From Epiperipatus broadwayi (taxonomy: Eukaryota > Onychophora > Udeonychophora > Euonychophora > Peripatidae), in assembly GCA_028023455.1 (NCBI GenBank), contig JAQFVV010000256.1, forward strand, positions 1,227,001 to 1,291,000: a stretch of 64,000 nucleotides of DNA, read 5' to 3'. This document shows, one piece after another, positions 43,146 to 54,322 of the stretch (its first letter is position 1; each line of letters starts with the position of its first letter). A model generated the notes under the pieces. The model did no database searches and was not told the origin of the DNA. It worked only from the letters and a program-made list of their open reading frames with translations. Made by a program: the position numbers and the translations under genes.

Positions 43146-46100
43146 ATAAGAGATCATCATTATCAACCATTATCAATCCACTGCAGGATGAAGGTCTCTC
43201 CAAGTTTAATCCATCTTCTCCGATCTTTAGCTTCTCTTCTCCACATCACCCCTACACATTTTCTTATTTCATCCATCCATCTTACATGTGGTCTCCTTCT
43301 GGGTCTTTTACAATCTCTTGGAATCCAGTTTAAAATTTCAATTGTCCATCTATTATCATCTCTTCTAGTAATATGTCCAGCCCAACTCCACTTCAATCTT
43401 TTAATTTTTTCAATGAGGTCAGTAACACCTGTTTGTTCTCTTACCCATACATTGCGTTTTCGATCTCTTCTTGTTACTCCCAACATACATCTCTCCATAC
43501 TTCTTTGAGTGGTCTGAAGTCTCTGTATTGATCTTCTATTAAGTGTCCAAGTCTCAGATCCATAAGTAAGAACTGGTAAAACACATTTGTTAAAAACCTT
43601 TCTTTTCAAACACATAGGCATATTTCCTTTTAATATCAAGTTATTTCTACCAAAAGCACTCCAACCAAGTTTAATTCTATGATTAATTTCCTCTATTATG
43701 TTTCCATCTGTATTAATAATCTGACCAAGGTATTTGTAACTCTTAACTTCTTCTAATTCATCATAATCAATCTTTATTTTCATATTTTGAGCAAATCAAT
43801 TAAACATTACTTTAGTCTTTTTAACATTTATCTTTAGTCCTACTTTCCTACTTTCATCTGATAACTCCTGCAACATTTCCTGCAGCTCAGAAGCATTATT
43901 TGCAAAAACAACTACATCATCTGCGAAATCTAAATGACTTAAATAATCTCCATTTACTTTCACTCCTTTAGTTTCCCATTTTAATCCACAAAATACTTCT
44001 TGCAGCACTGCTGTAAAAAGTTTTGGAGATATGGAGTCACCCTGTCTTACACCTTTCTCAATGTTGACTTTCCCAGTATCATTATGTAATCTAATTGTTG
44101 CTGTTGCATTTTTATAAATATTCTTTAAAATATGACAATATCCTGGATCTATACCTTGATGATCCAATGCTTTAATCACTGAAGAAATGTTTATAGAATC
44201 AAATGCCTTTTCATAATCTACAAATCCAAAACATAATGACAACTCATATTCATTTGTCCTTTCTATAACTTCTCTCAATACTTGAATATGATCTACTGTA
44301 CTAAAACCACTTTTAAATCCAGCTTGTTCTCTTGGTTGGTGAAAATCCAAGGTTCTCTGTAGACGAGTTGTAATTATCTTGGTAAAAATTTTATATAAAA
44401 CTGATAAAAGGCTGATAGGTCTGTAATTTCTAATATCTTCTTTATCACCTTTTTTAAATATTAATATTATTACTGCATTCTTCCAATCATCTGGTACATC
44501 TTTATCATTTAGACATTTGGTATATAACTTTGCTAATATTTTTTCTGTTTCTTCACCTGCTTCTTTTAATATATCAATTACAATTCCATCATTACCTGGA
44601 GCCTTTCCTTTTTTCATACATTTAATTGCATTTCTCACTTCTTCATTTAAAATTCTGGGCAATTCGGAAGATGTAATAGATATAGGAGGTACTTGTTCTT
44701 TATTACTATATAATTCTTGATAAAAATCTTCTACCAATTTCATAATGTCATCCCTCTTTTTAGTAATAATTCCATCTTTTTTCCTTATTGCAGATATAAA
44801 TTTCCTACCAATACCAAAATGTTGTTTTACATTCTTAAGACTTTTATTTTCTTCTACAGCTTTTCTTGCTAGTTCACAGTTATACTTTCTTATATCATTT
44901 TCAACTCTTTTCCGCACCATTTTACAAAATTCAAGATATTCAATTCTTTTTAATGCATCATTCTTACATATCTTCATATTCCTTCTTTTCTTCATAAGTT
45001 CTCTAGTCTCAGTAGAAATTTTATTAGTCAATTGCTGCTTTTTTCTACCAGCTATCTTTGTTGCAGTTTTTAAAAGTGTATCAGTTATTTTTATATTAAT
45101 TTCATTCAAATCTGAATCATGTTCAAAATCTACTAATACTTGAAACCGATTTGTAAGTTCTAATTTAAATTCATTAGAATGCTTCTGAAGATTAGGAATA
45201 TCAACTGTAAATATAGTTTTTCTTAATAATTTTTGTCTCTCTAGTTTTACATTAACATGTATCTTACCCCTTACTAAACGATGATCACTTCCTGTGTTAA
45301 ATTTATTAAGAACATTACAATCTTGAAATATGTATTTCCTGTTAGTCAAAATATAATCCAATTCTGCTGTACCTTCATTTGGATGCTTCCATGTCCATTT
45401 CCTTCTAACATTTTTCTCAAAAAAAGAATTCATAATATAAAGTTTTTCCTTCTCTGCAAACTCCACAAGTCTATGTCCTCTCTCATTTCTATTACCATAA
45501 CCAAAATTACCTACAACACTTTCATCTTTCATTTGTTTACCAATTCTAGCATTAAAATCTCCCATAACAATTTTAAAATGTTGTTTACTCTGATCAAAAG
45601 CCTTTTGTACATCCATATAAAAATCTTCTACTACTTCATCACTATGAGAACTTGTTGGGGCATAAACCTGAATTATCTGCATTTGATATCTGCTATTAAG
45701 TTGTATAACTAATCTTGCCACTCTGTCTGATACACCATCAATCTCCACAATATTGTTCTTCCACTTTTTATTTATAATGAATCCTACTCCACTTGTATTT
45801 CCAATATTTGTGCCTTTATAATAGAGCATATGTCCACTTTTTAAATCAATTGTCTCTTCACCTTTTCTTCTAACTTCACAAAGTCCAATAATATCCCATT
45901 TAATATAAGAGAGTTCTTCTTCTAATTCTTGCAATCTTCCTTCACTTGAAAGTGATCTGCAGTTGTAAGTACCTAAATAAAAAGTCGTCATCAAATGGCA
46001 GCCTGGGTCCACCTCCAGGATATTCTTAGCACCCTCCGCCTTCGGCCACCAACCGCTGCCTTGGTTGGTGACTTTACAGCCTCCTGGGATTAAGGGCCAT

Positions 46101-46160
46101 GCTTTATTTTTGTCTGTCATAATTGTATAATTGGGAAAAATCTTTATCATTTACACAAAC
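43146..46160 (-). mobile_element. RTE-clade LINE, near full length
   Basis: Contains one protein frame (broken by a stop) with APE endonuclease and reverse transcriptase, and a minimal 3' UTR. The stop of the last codons (43163-43165) is followed within about 15 bases by TAATGATGATC. Very short 3' UTRs and short ATG/ATC-type 3' repeats are typical of RTE elements. The 5' boundary is uncertain; the region up to about 46450 could be 5' UTR and includes a strong hairpin. No target duplication could be assigned with confidence. Confidence 0.85.
43163..46150 (-). pseudogene. RTE ORF: APE endonuclease and reverse transcriptase, one in-frame stop
   Basis: The frame runs 784 codons from 46150 to a TGA at 43798-43796 and continues in the same frame through four codons and 206 more, about 995 codons in all. 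Endonuclease (about 55-295): TYNCRSL (Asn 63), CEVRR (Glu 92), [16 protein letters not shown] (Asp 198), SDHRLV (Asp 289, His 290). RT (about 500-790): [30 protein letters not shown] (Asp 645), [24 protein letters not shown] (Asp 744, 745). The C-terminal part has KYLGQIIN, VLTYGSETWTL and a basic RRRPHVRWMDEI. Every catalytic residue is present, so the single stop is the only obvious lesion. The codon for residue 1 is a choice; translation could start further in. Role: nicks target DNA and primes reverse transcription of its own RNA. Confidence 0.9.
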
Positions 46161-46328
46161 ATTCATTCTGCCTTATCAGGCACTGAGAAGAAAGACCATG
46201 GTGTTTCTTGATCTTAAACTCATAGGTAAAAAGCCAATAAACTCACCACGCTGGCTAATGCGTGTTGGTGAGCAGCCCATCCATGTTCATATACTATATG
46301 AAAAAACATATAGTAATAACAGCTGCAA

Positions 46329-46441
46329 CGACAAGAACGTATGGAGTGGACATTAGGAATTTGCCCTGCTCGGTTCCTTTAAGGCCCCAAAAGGAACTGA
46401 GCAGGGCAAATTCCTAATGTCCACTCCATACATTCTTGTCG
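46329..46441. repeat. Near-perfect hairpin, 52-base arms
   Basis: 46329-46380 and 46390-46441 are inverted copies with two mismatches and a nine-base loop. Shared blocks are 'gtatggagtggacattagga' and 'atttgccctgctc'. The arms are less AT-rich than the surroundings. It lies 180 bases upstream of the RTE frame. It may be a structured 5' UTR, a small foldback element or a 5' inversion product. Confidence 0.85.
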
Positions 46442-46566
46442 TCAAATAAAGTAGGACAAGAAAGAACAAAAATGGCTTATCTGATAATAACTAAGTTTTT
46501 CCACCAAAAATTTTGGATAATTTTAAATAAGAGAACTAAAAGAATCATATGTTTTTATTAAATCCC

Positions 46567-46960
46567 TAAATATCACATTCTCCATTCTTTATGCTTCAAC
46601 AATCTGTTAACACAGAGGCAAAACTTTCCATACAGTAGAGCCACTCAGTGCAGTCAAAGTAACCAATGGATGCAAGAAGGTTTTACATAAAATCTCCATT
46701 TAGTGCATACTCATCCAATATCCCCAGAGTAGTTTTTAGCTTGTGGCTTTCATCAGTGAGAAGTCTTGAATTTGACCACACTGCATCTAGACCTTAGAAT
46801 CTAATGCAACCCTCCATCAGCTATCTTTTACCTTTTTAGTTAACTATAAAGCTTTGAGTCCAAAATGAAAGCAATAATGTTTTCAATTCAAGCCCATTTG
46901 CTTATATAGTCATATAGATCTGAACTCAGTTCAGCATCTATACATTTTGGTGTCTATTGT
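46567..46960 (-). repeat. Family A unit, minus orientation
   Basis: Contains, reversed, the 'ctctccatacagtagtgcc', 'catccattgatt', 'gcataaaatc' and 'gttgcattag' blocks, and a hammerhead-like motif at 46727-46756 with CTGATGA intact, AAAAC and CTC. It meets an oppositely oriented copy near 46960 in a short palindromic junction ('gaactcagttcagcat'/'atgctgaagtcagttc'). Confidence 0.75.
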
Positions 46961-47670
46961 CAGATGCTGAAGTCAGTTCAGATTTATATGACTTAACAAG
47001 CAAATGAGTTTGAATTGAAAACCTTATAAATCATGTTGGACTCTAAGTTTTATAGTTAATTAAAAAGGTAAAGGTGGCTGCTAAATAGTTGCATTAGATC
47101 TAGGGTCTAAGTGTAGTACTCTCAGATCCAAGGCTCCTCTCTGATAAAAGCCACAAACTAGTGTGGGTATATTGGATGGGGATTTTATTCACAACCTTCT
47201 TACTCTGGCTTGCACAGAGTGTGTTAACAGCTTATGTAAGTATAAAAAATTATGATCATGTGATGTTCAATAGTTTAATACCAATTATGATCAATAGGAT
47301 TATGGTGACTATGATTATTAAAGAACCATGCATACAAAAATGTATAGATGTTGAACTGAGTTCATATCTATGGGACTAAATAAGCAATTGAACTTGAATT
47401 GAAAACATTATTGTGTTTTCATTTTGAACTCAAAGCTTTATAGTTAATTAAAAAGGTAAAAGATAACTGTTGGAGAATTGCATTAGATTCTAAAGTCCAG
47501 ATGCAATGCTCTCAGATTCAAAGCTCCTTACTGATGACAGCAACAAGCTAGAAACTAGTTTGAAGATATTGGATGAGTAGGTAATAGTGATTTTGTGCAC
47601 AAACCTTCTTGCACACATTGATTACTCTGGCTTGCATTAAGTGGCACTACTGTATGAGGAGTTTTGCTTC
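46961..47670 (+). repeat. Family A, about 1.5 tandem units, plus orientation
   Basis: Unit 1 has a decayed motif at 47141 (CTGATAA). Unit 2 has an intact core at 47531, about 390 bases on. Unit 1 lacks some 60 bases around the 'gcatccattgatt' block. Together with 46567-46960 it forms an inverted plus tandem cluster. The frame at 47161-47379 belongs to the repeat. Confidence 0.75.
47531..47560 (+). ncRNA. Hammerhead ribozyme candidate, intact core (family A)
   Basis: CTGATGA (47531-47537), stem II AGC/GCT with loop AACAA, GAAAC (47551-47555), loop TA, GTT (47558-47560). Helix III is AC/GU. Helix I UCCUUA with UGAAGA has one mismatch. GUU is an accepted but slower triplet than GUC. The pair normally closing stem II next to the core (10.1-11.1) is C-A here, which may weaken it. 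Confidence 0.55.
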
Positions 47671-47799
47671 TTGGTATACTTGTACAAAATATGGGGTTAT
47701 TGTGTTAGGAGGATTGTTGAGTGTTATAATGGCAACAATGGGATAGAAGAATAGATGCATTAATAAAAAAATAGGGAGGTGGACAGATGGAGAACTAGT

Positions 47800-48290
47800 A
47801 TGGAGGGTAAAAAGAGTTTAAATATATATATATATAAAAGTAAACAGAATATTGTATGTAACTTAATTTACAATAATAGCAAAGAAAGTAGTTTATTATT
47901 TAAGGCTCAAACAGGATCTCTAACAACAAGGAAATATACACATAAATGGAGAAATGTGGGTGATTTAGTCTGCAAGTTGTGTAAAGAAGGCATGGAAAAT
48001 ATTCATCCTAACTGCTTACAAGGGTACAAATAATGAAGTTGCTGGAGAATAAATATAAACAAAGTGATTATACAGAAAGTGGATTCTTGGATTTTTATGC
48101 AGGGTTTGAAAAAATGGAGATCTAAATATAAAGGCCATGAAGGGTACAAAGATGATGTTGTAAATGGGATAGAGAAGAATATGGGAAAAACTTAGTGGGG
48201 AATTGAAAGGGAAGGGAAGGTGGCTAAGATGTTTCTCTGAGAGATTCCTGACTATGGTAAAGAAGAAGCCATAGTGCATCACATTGCCTC
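47800..48290 (+). pseudogene. LINE C-terminal fragment with zinc-knuckle-like end
   Basis: From about 47818 the frame reads LLFKAQTGSLTTRKYTHKW, then VCKLCKEGMENIHPNCL. The pattern 'RTG-L-x-hydrophilic-Trp ... Cys-x-x-Cys ... His-x-x-x-Cys' is that of the C-terminal region of many Jockey/CR1/I-type LINE proteins. A stop follows at 48031. The rest to 48290 has another decayed purine-rich frame. It is truncated at the 5' end by (TA)n-rich sequence. Confidence 0.5.

Positions 48291-49272
<982 letters not shown>

Positions 49273-49306
<34 letters not shown>
49273..49306. repeat. (AT)n target of LTR element B
   Basis: Alternating AT that is interrupted by element B and resumes at 56761-56787. A four-base ATAT duplication is compatible, but the tract makes it unprovable. 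Confidence 0.85.
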
Positions 49307-49309
<3 letters not shown>

Positions 49310-51753
49310 ACCGGTTCAACTACCCTGTAGTGGTCTTGCATGGTTAGACTCTCATACGCACCGAGCATGAAATGACGTATGCTACAGAATGGGACATCGA
49401 TAATAATTCTCTAAAACATTTTTGATTAAATATGAGTAAATACCTCAAAGAAATTATTAGAGGAAGTAGATTGAACCTAAAATTAGGCCCATCCAGACCT
49501 TCCTTGTTAAATTGTTTCATTAGCCGATTAATTATACGTTGACTAATTAAAGTGTCCTTACACACCTTTAAGAGTACTGAATACTTCCTTCAGTCTCTAG
49601 CGCCACTCCCGTTCAAGATTATACTTATTCCTTTTCTTTCCCGAGAGAGTGTGTAAAATGTGACTAGTCATTAACGAATATGAATATTTCGAGACGTTCG
49701 GACTAAAATAAAAGAAACAATCCAACTCCCCGGTAAGTTATCCCTATCTAGCTCACTTTATATTCTATAAATCTCAGGTTAACTACGTGGATTGGCATTT
49801 TGATAAAAAAAAAAAAAACAACTATATATCTGTACTAATAACTTAATAATTATTTTAAAGCTAAGTCAAAAACTTATAAACGATTTTAATTACAAAAGTG
49901 AATATTTATTATCCCCAGATTATTATATTTATCCTCCACTAATGCATACATATAAGTCCAATATATATATATAAAATATTTAAATTATATTTACCCTCCA
50001 CCAATGCATATACATATGACCCCAAGATATATATATATAAAAAGAAAAAAACACAATATCTAAAAGATTACACAATGGGTGTGCCCTATATTCCTTCCCA
50101 CTTTAGAGTAATAAATCCATATAACAAGGTATGCAGTAATAATATATATATATATATCATAATATAAAAAAAATTTACAAAGAACAAATGAAAGAGAAAA
50201 AATATATATATAATAGAATATAAAATAAAATATATATATATATATATATAACCAACTACGCTCCTCGGACTTGTTCTTGGATTCTATTCGAACTTCCTGG
50301 GCCACACGGCTACTTCGTAGGGCAGATAAGGCTTCCATTCACCAACATACTTTGAGTCTTTCTTGTCATCAGGGTCTGCTATTTCTTCTAAGGCATCTTC
50401 GGACTTGATAGCCAAACAGGTGGTGTACTACGGCTGAAAGTCTACTCCATGGTAGGATAATAACCCGGAACGTATAATTGAGCCATCTTTCAAATTATCG
50501 GATCTGTAAGTATACTTCTCCCGTATATATGTATATTGCACACGGCTGATTAGGGCAAGTAGATCCTAAATAAATTGCAGTTCTCCAACTATGATTCGTC
50601 TTTCGTTTTTTTTTTATTTAAACGTATTGAGAATCCATGTTGTTGATCATTTTCCAAACTCCACTTAACGATCCTTGCTAAATGCTAATTTTCCAAATTC
50701 TTTTTCTAGGAAATCCAAGTGATTATAATTTTAACAGACACAGTTCATTTTCTCCTTTCTCTCTGTCGGATTGTTTTTCACAAATCTCTATACTGTTCCA
50801 TTTTTTTAGACTAGCAGGAGACAAGATTTAACTTTCTAAATCTTTGCCATTGGAATGCTTTTGCAAGCTAGCATTAACTTGTCCGCACTCTTTAGCAGGC
50901 TAATCTCCCTTGGTCCGCACACTTTAGCAAGCTAGTACTCGACTGACTCAAAGCCCCCAGTAAGCAGCACATATAGCCCAAACAGTCCAATTGTCATACC
51001 CCCTCTACGAGCTATTGCATCAGCTAATAATAAATTTAATTATCCCTTTCTACATTCTTTTACCTTTTTATTTATTAAAGTACACTTTTGCAAGCTTCCA
51101 TATTGAGTACTTGACACCCATTGTGCTTACATTCCTTTCTCAGATAAAATCTATTTTATCTTTATTCACGATCAACCGAAAATTCTTTTATACAAAACAT
51201 TTTCTTCGGTTGAAAGTAGATTGTAATTAGCAAAAAGGTTTTTTTTCCTTTACAAATTTAATTAATTAATTTCAAACCCTCTCATTCTAACAATTAGAAA
51301 AGATAAATTCCAATAAATGCAAAAACTTTTTAGCTATTTAGAATTTTCTTTTCTTTTTTTAGGAAAATAATAAAAAATAAAAATACATTTCTATATATGT
51401 GTGTTCGAACATTTATAAGTAGTAAAATACAACAAAAAAAAAAAAAACTGTTCTACACATAAACAAATATTACAACTTATTTTCCCTTTTTTTTTTTTTT
51501 AGACAGGTTTGCTAGTCGAATAAATTATTAAAACATATATACACTGCATACACTTGTACTGTGGGTATAATAAGAATATAATATAGCCCAAACCCATTTA
51601 TTTATGTACTATATCCGTACCTCCCACTTCCCCTCTGAATTATAATTTAATAAATCGTATTAAAATTATAATTTTCATGTGATACATGTAAGCTGTGCTG
51701 AATCTTCAGCAAACAGCCATTTTGTGCATGGCCGTTATACACGGACTGGCACA
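49307..51753 (-). repeat. 3' LTR of element B (left copy)
   Basis: 2447 bases, unusually long for an element with a 2.6-kb interior. Short internal (AT)n runs (49960, 50030, 50145, 50230) differ in length from the other LTR. It ends in TG (49307) and CA-complement at 51753. Confidence 0.9.
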
Positions 51754-51768
51754 ATACCCCCGTCCCTG
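51754..51768 (-). other. Polypurine tract of element B
   Basis: On the minus strand GGGACGGGGGTAT directly precedes the 3' LTR. This would prime plus-strand DNA and fixes the orientation. Confidence 0.7.
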
Positions 51769-52516
51769 ATGAGATTGTTAAAAAGGAAACCATTCTTTTT
51801 TAATGGTCTTACTTAACTATTTTTACATCTTCTTTAATTATTTATTTTTTTAATTCAGCATTTATATTATACATTTTAAACATGCAAGTTATGTTGTTCA
51901 TTCAGTAGCAATATACACCCATAGCCCTTCAAACATCAATCTGCATGGCTCAGACTACATCGTTCCCCCCACATGCCACCTCGAGACCATAAGAAACCCA
52001 GAGCATCAGCTTACAGATCCCTACTTCATGCAGAACTCTGTGATGAACAACGTATGTCAAGTACCGTAAATGTGTAATAAATGCGTCCCAGCTCACGTCT
52101 TTGGAGGCTTATGAGATCCTTTTGCATTTTAGAACACAAAAAACAAGCTCTTCGTTTTCGAAGAGGTAATTTGAATGAATACCTTAGTAAATGCACCCAC
52201 GCTTCTTTCTTTTAAGACATAATTATAGGGTCTTTTCGCATTACAAGGTAAGAAGGTCCCCGAGAGGAAAACAAAAGTTTTTCCCTTTTCTCAGCCCAAC
52301 GGTACCCCCCGCATTAGTGACAGGGTACATACGCTGACATAACGCCACAAAATTCTGAACTACATAAGATCTGCAGCCAACCCTCCAAACTCTCATCTCC
52401 CAAAGAACATGAGCAAACCGACATAATTCAAACCTTACATGCAATGCCTGAAACAACCACAAAGTCCTCACCTCCACTTTTAAACGACATACTCACTTAC
52501 ACTACACTGTTATTTA
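51769..52516 (-). other. 3' non-coding interior of element B
   Basis: About 750 bases between gag and the polypurine tract. A 78-codon minus frame (52241-52477) is open but shows no motif and is Cys/Arg/Trp-rich. It may be chance or a small accessory frame. The region is notably less AT-rich than the host DNA. Confidence 0.5.
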
Positions 52517-53782
52517 CTATTTATTTTTACTCCCCCCAGGCTTCGGTGAATCTGGCCTATATCCCCTGCCTTTTCCATATTTCTTACCCTGGTCATTTAC
52601 TTGACTGTCAATATATTTGACATTTGTTTGTGAATTCCAATTTTTTTTCTTTGTTTTTATATATCCCCTTTGATCATCATCATCACTGTCCCATCCTATT
52701 GCGCTAATACGCGAATTTTCTCTAAATTTATCTGGGGGTTTGTCCAGTTGGTTCATGTCCAACACGTTCAATAACTCTGCCATGTGTTCCATTGTATTTA
52801 TATTTGCTGTCAACAATGTTTGTTCTATTCGGAAAGGAAAATTATGTCTAATTATTCTAATAATTTGACCCTCCGATGTTTGGTAGGCGTTTAAATTTCT
52901 TAATTTGGCTGCTTGCCTACGAAAAAATTGAGAGTAGTTTTCGTTCGTGTTACTCTTGTATTTTTCCTGCATTATTTGATACAGGATAGTCTCCTGACGT
53001 TCTGGGCTCCAGAAATTGTTAACAATCATATCCTTATATTGATTGAAGGTTGGAGGATGATGAAACAAAGACTCCCACCAAGCTAATGCGTCTCCATTAA
53101 GATGAGCGCTGGCAACAAGCAATTTACTGATTTCATTTACTTTGTTTATCCGAAAGTAATTTTCCAGACTTCTTATATGCTCCACTGGAGCCTCCCCCAC
53201 TTTTCCTTCAAATGTACGGATTTTTAAAAATTGGTTAATATTTAATTGTGGCAGCTGATCACTTCCATTGGTCTTTTCTATACGACCATCCAGATGATCT
53301 CCACTATTTGCCATATGGTTGTCTTGTTCATTTTTAACATTTTCAATCATCCTATTTTGTTTGTACTCCATTTCTGTGTCCTGCTTTGTCTCCTCTGGCC
53401 CTAACTTAACTGACTGACTATCTCTTATATTTGCTTCTATGTCATCCTCCTTAGTTTGCTTAGATTTATCACATTTCATTTCCCACTTTTGAAATCTTAA
53501 ATCTATTTCTTGTACTAATTCGCTTCGCATTTCCTCTATTTTCTGAACGATATTTTCCTCTTGTTTAGCCCTCTCTGTTCTCCATCTTTCTACTTCTTTT
53601 GACATTTTAGCCATTTCCTTTTTCACAAGGTTTGCGAAATCTTCCATCATTTCCTTTAAGCATTCTTTTTCCTTTCCTAGTTCATTTTTCTGACAGTCCA
53701 CTTCCTGTTCTTCAGACAGGTTTACTAGCGTTTCACTGATTATTGCCTGTTCCATTCTGATTTTCCCTGCTCTCGTAAGCAT
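52517..53782 (-). CDS. Gag protein of element B
   Basis: 421 codons, intact. Residues about 30-100 form a Glu/Lys-rich coiled coil (KKEMAKMSKEVERWRTERAK). Residues about 178-345 are a retrotransposon Gag (capsid) domain of the Ty3/Gypsy kind, with FEGKVGEAPVEHIRSLENYF, DALAWWESL, the helix YSQFFRRQAAKLRNL and a conserved hydrophobic end. Residues 377-421 are rich in Lys, Gly and Arg (KKYGKGRGYRPDSPKPGG) and end at a natural stop. There is no CCHC zinc knuckle; the basic tail may replace it for RNA binding. It would assemble the particle that packages element RNA, with RT supplied by a related full element. The start at 53782 is the first ATG after the leader. Confidence 0.85.
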   Translation of the reverse strand: MLTRAGKIRMEQAIISETLVNLSEEQEVDCQKNELGKEKECLKEMMEDFANLVKKEMAKMSKEVERWRTERAKQEENIVQKIEEMRSELVQEIDLRFQKWEMKCDKSKQTKEDDIEANIRDSQSVKLGPEETKQDTEMEYKQNRMIENVKNEQDNHMANSGDHLDGRIEKTNGSDQLPQLNINQFLKIRTFEGKVGEAPVEHIRSLENYFRINKVNEISKLLVASAHLNGDALAWWESLFHHPPTFNQYKDMIVNNFWSPERQETILYQIMQEKYKSNTNENYSQFFRRQAAKLRNLNAYQTSEGQIIRIIRHNFPFRIEQTLLTANINTMEHMAELLNVLDMNQLDKPPDKFRENSRISAIGWDSDDDDQRGYIKTKKKNWNSQTNVKYIDSQVNDQGKKYGKGRGYRPDSPKPGGSKNK

Positions 53783-54322
53783 TTACGGGTTTAAATTTAC
53801 TGAACTTGAAAGTCAAGGTATTCTTACCTTTATACTAATGTTTATTAACTCAATTCCAGAAAAATATTTAATTTAATTTCGTATAGTAAATTCGCAGTAC
53901 ACCACGTCCTACGCTATGCCCTACTAATCACCCTTTCCTCCAAGCACATTCCCTGATTTCTAATGACAATTTACTCAAATGTGTGATAATATAACAAAAA
54001 ATTGCAAATGCCCCGTTCTACTTATATGCCCTAATAAATGACAGAATTATTTATCTAACTTCTGTTAATAATTTATTTCGTTCACGATAATAAATTTTTG
54101 CTCGAAAAAGAAAAAATCTTATAACTAAATAATCAAAACCGTATATTTCAATCTTCTCTTACGCAATTATTAAAATCCTATCTCATTTACAACGTTCTAC
54201 TCTTAACTTAGCTGTCTTAAATTTGTTTTGAAACCACGAAAATATAGTATAGATTTCTACTAATACTATCTTTTTTCATCTTAACCTAGTTCGTCTTTAC
54301 CACGATTGAGGCGCCATTTTTC
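53783..54322 (-). promoter_or_regulatory. 5' leader and primer-binding site of element B
   Basis: On the minus strand, six bases after the LTR end (54317-54322), comes TGGCGCCTCAATCG (54316 downwards). It begins with TGG as required for annealing to a tRNA CCA end. About 520 bases of leader follow before gag; they contain a splice-donor-like AAGGTAAGAAT near 53815-53830 and would normally hold the packaging signal. Which tRNA is used I cannot tell. Confidence 0.65.

Noticed and set aside
44745-45143. Long plus-strand frames across 43188-45712
   Set aside because: They are antisense shadows of the RTE protein, rich in Phe, Leu and Ser as expected.
49344-49565. 73-codon frame near the LTR end of element B (also 54360-54581)
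   Set aside because: Sense orientation but no motif; conservation is explained by LTR duplication.
50991-51230. 79-codon plus-strand frame identical in both LTRs of element B (also 55994-56233)
   Set aside because: It lacks an ATG, runs antisense to the element, and its identity is expected because the LTRs are recent copies.
52241-52477. 78-codon frame between gag and the polypurine tract of element B as a second gene
   Set aside because: No motif, unusual composition and no initiation context; it may be chance in a less AT-rich region.
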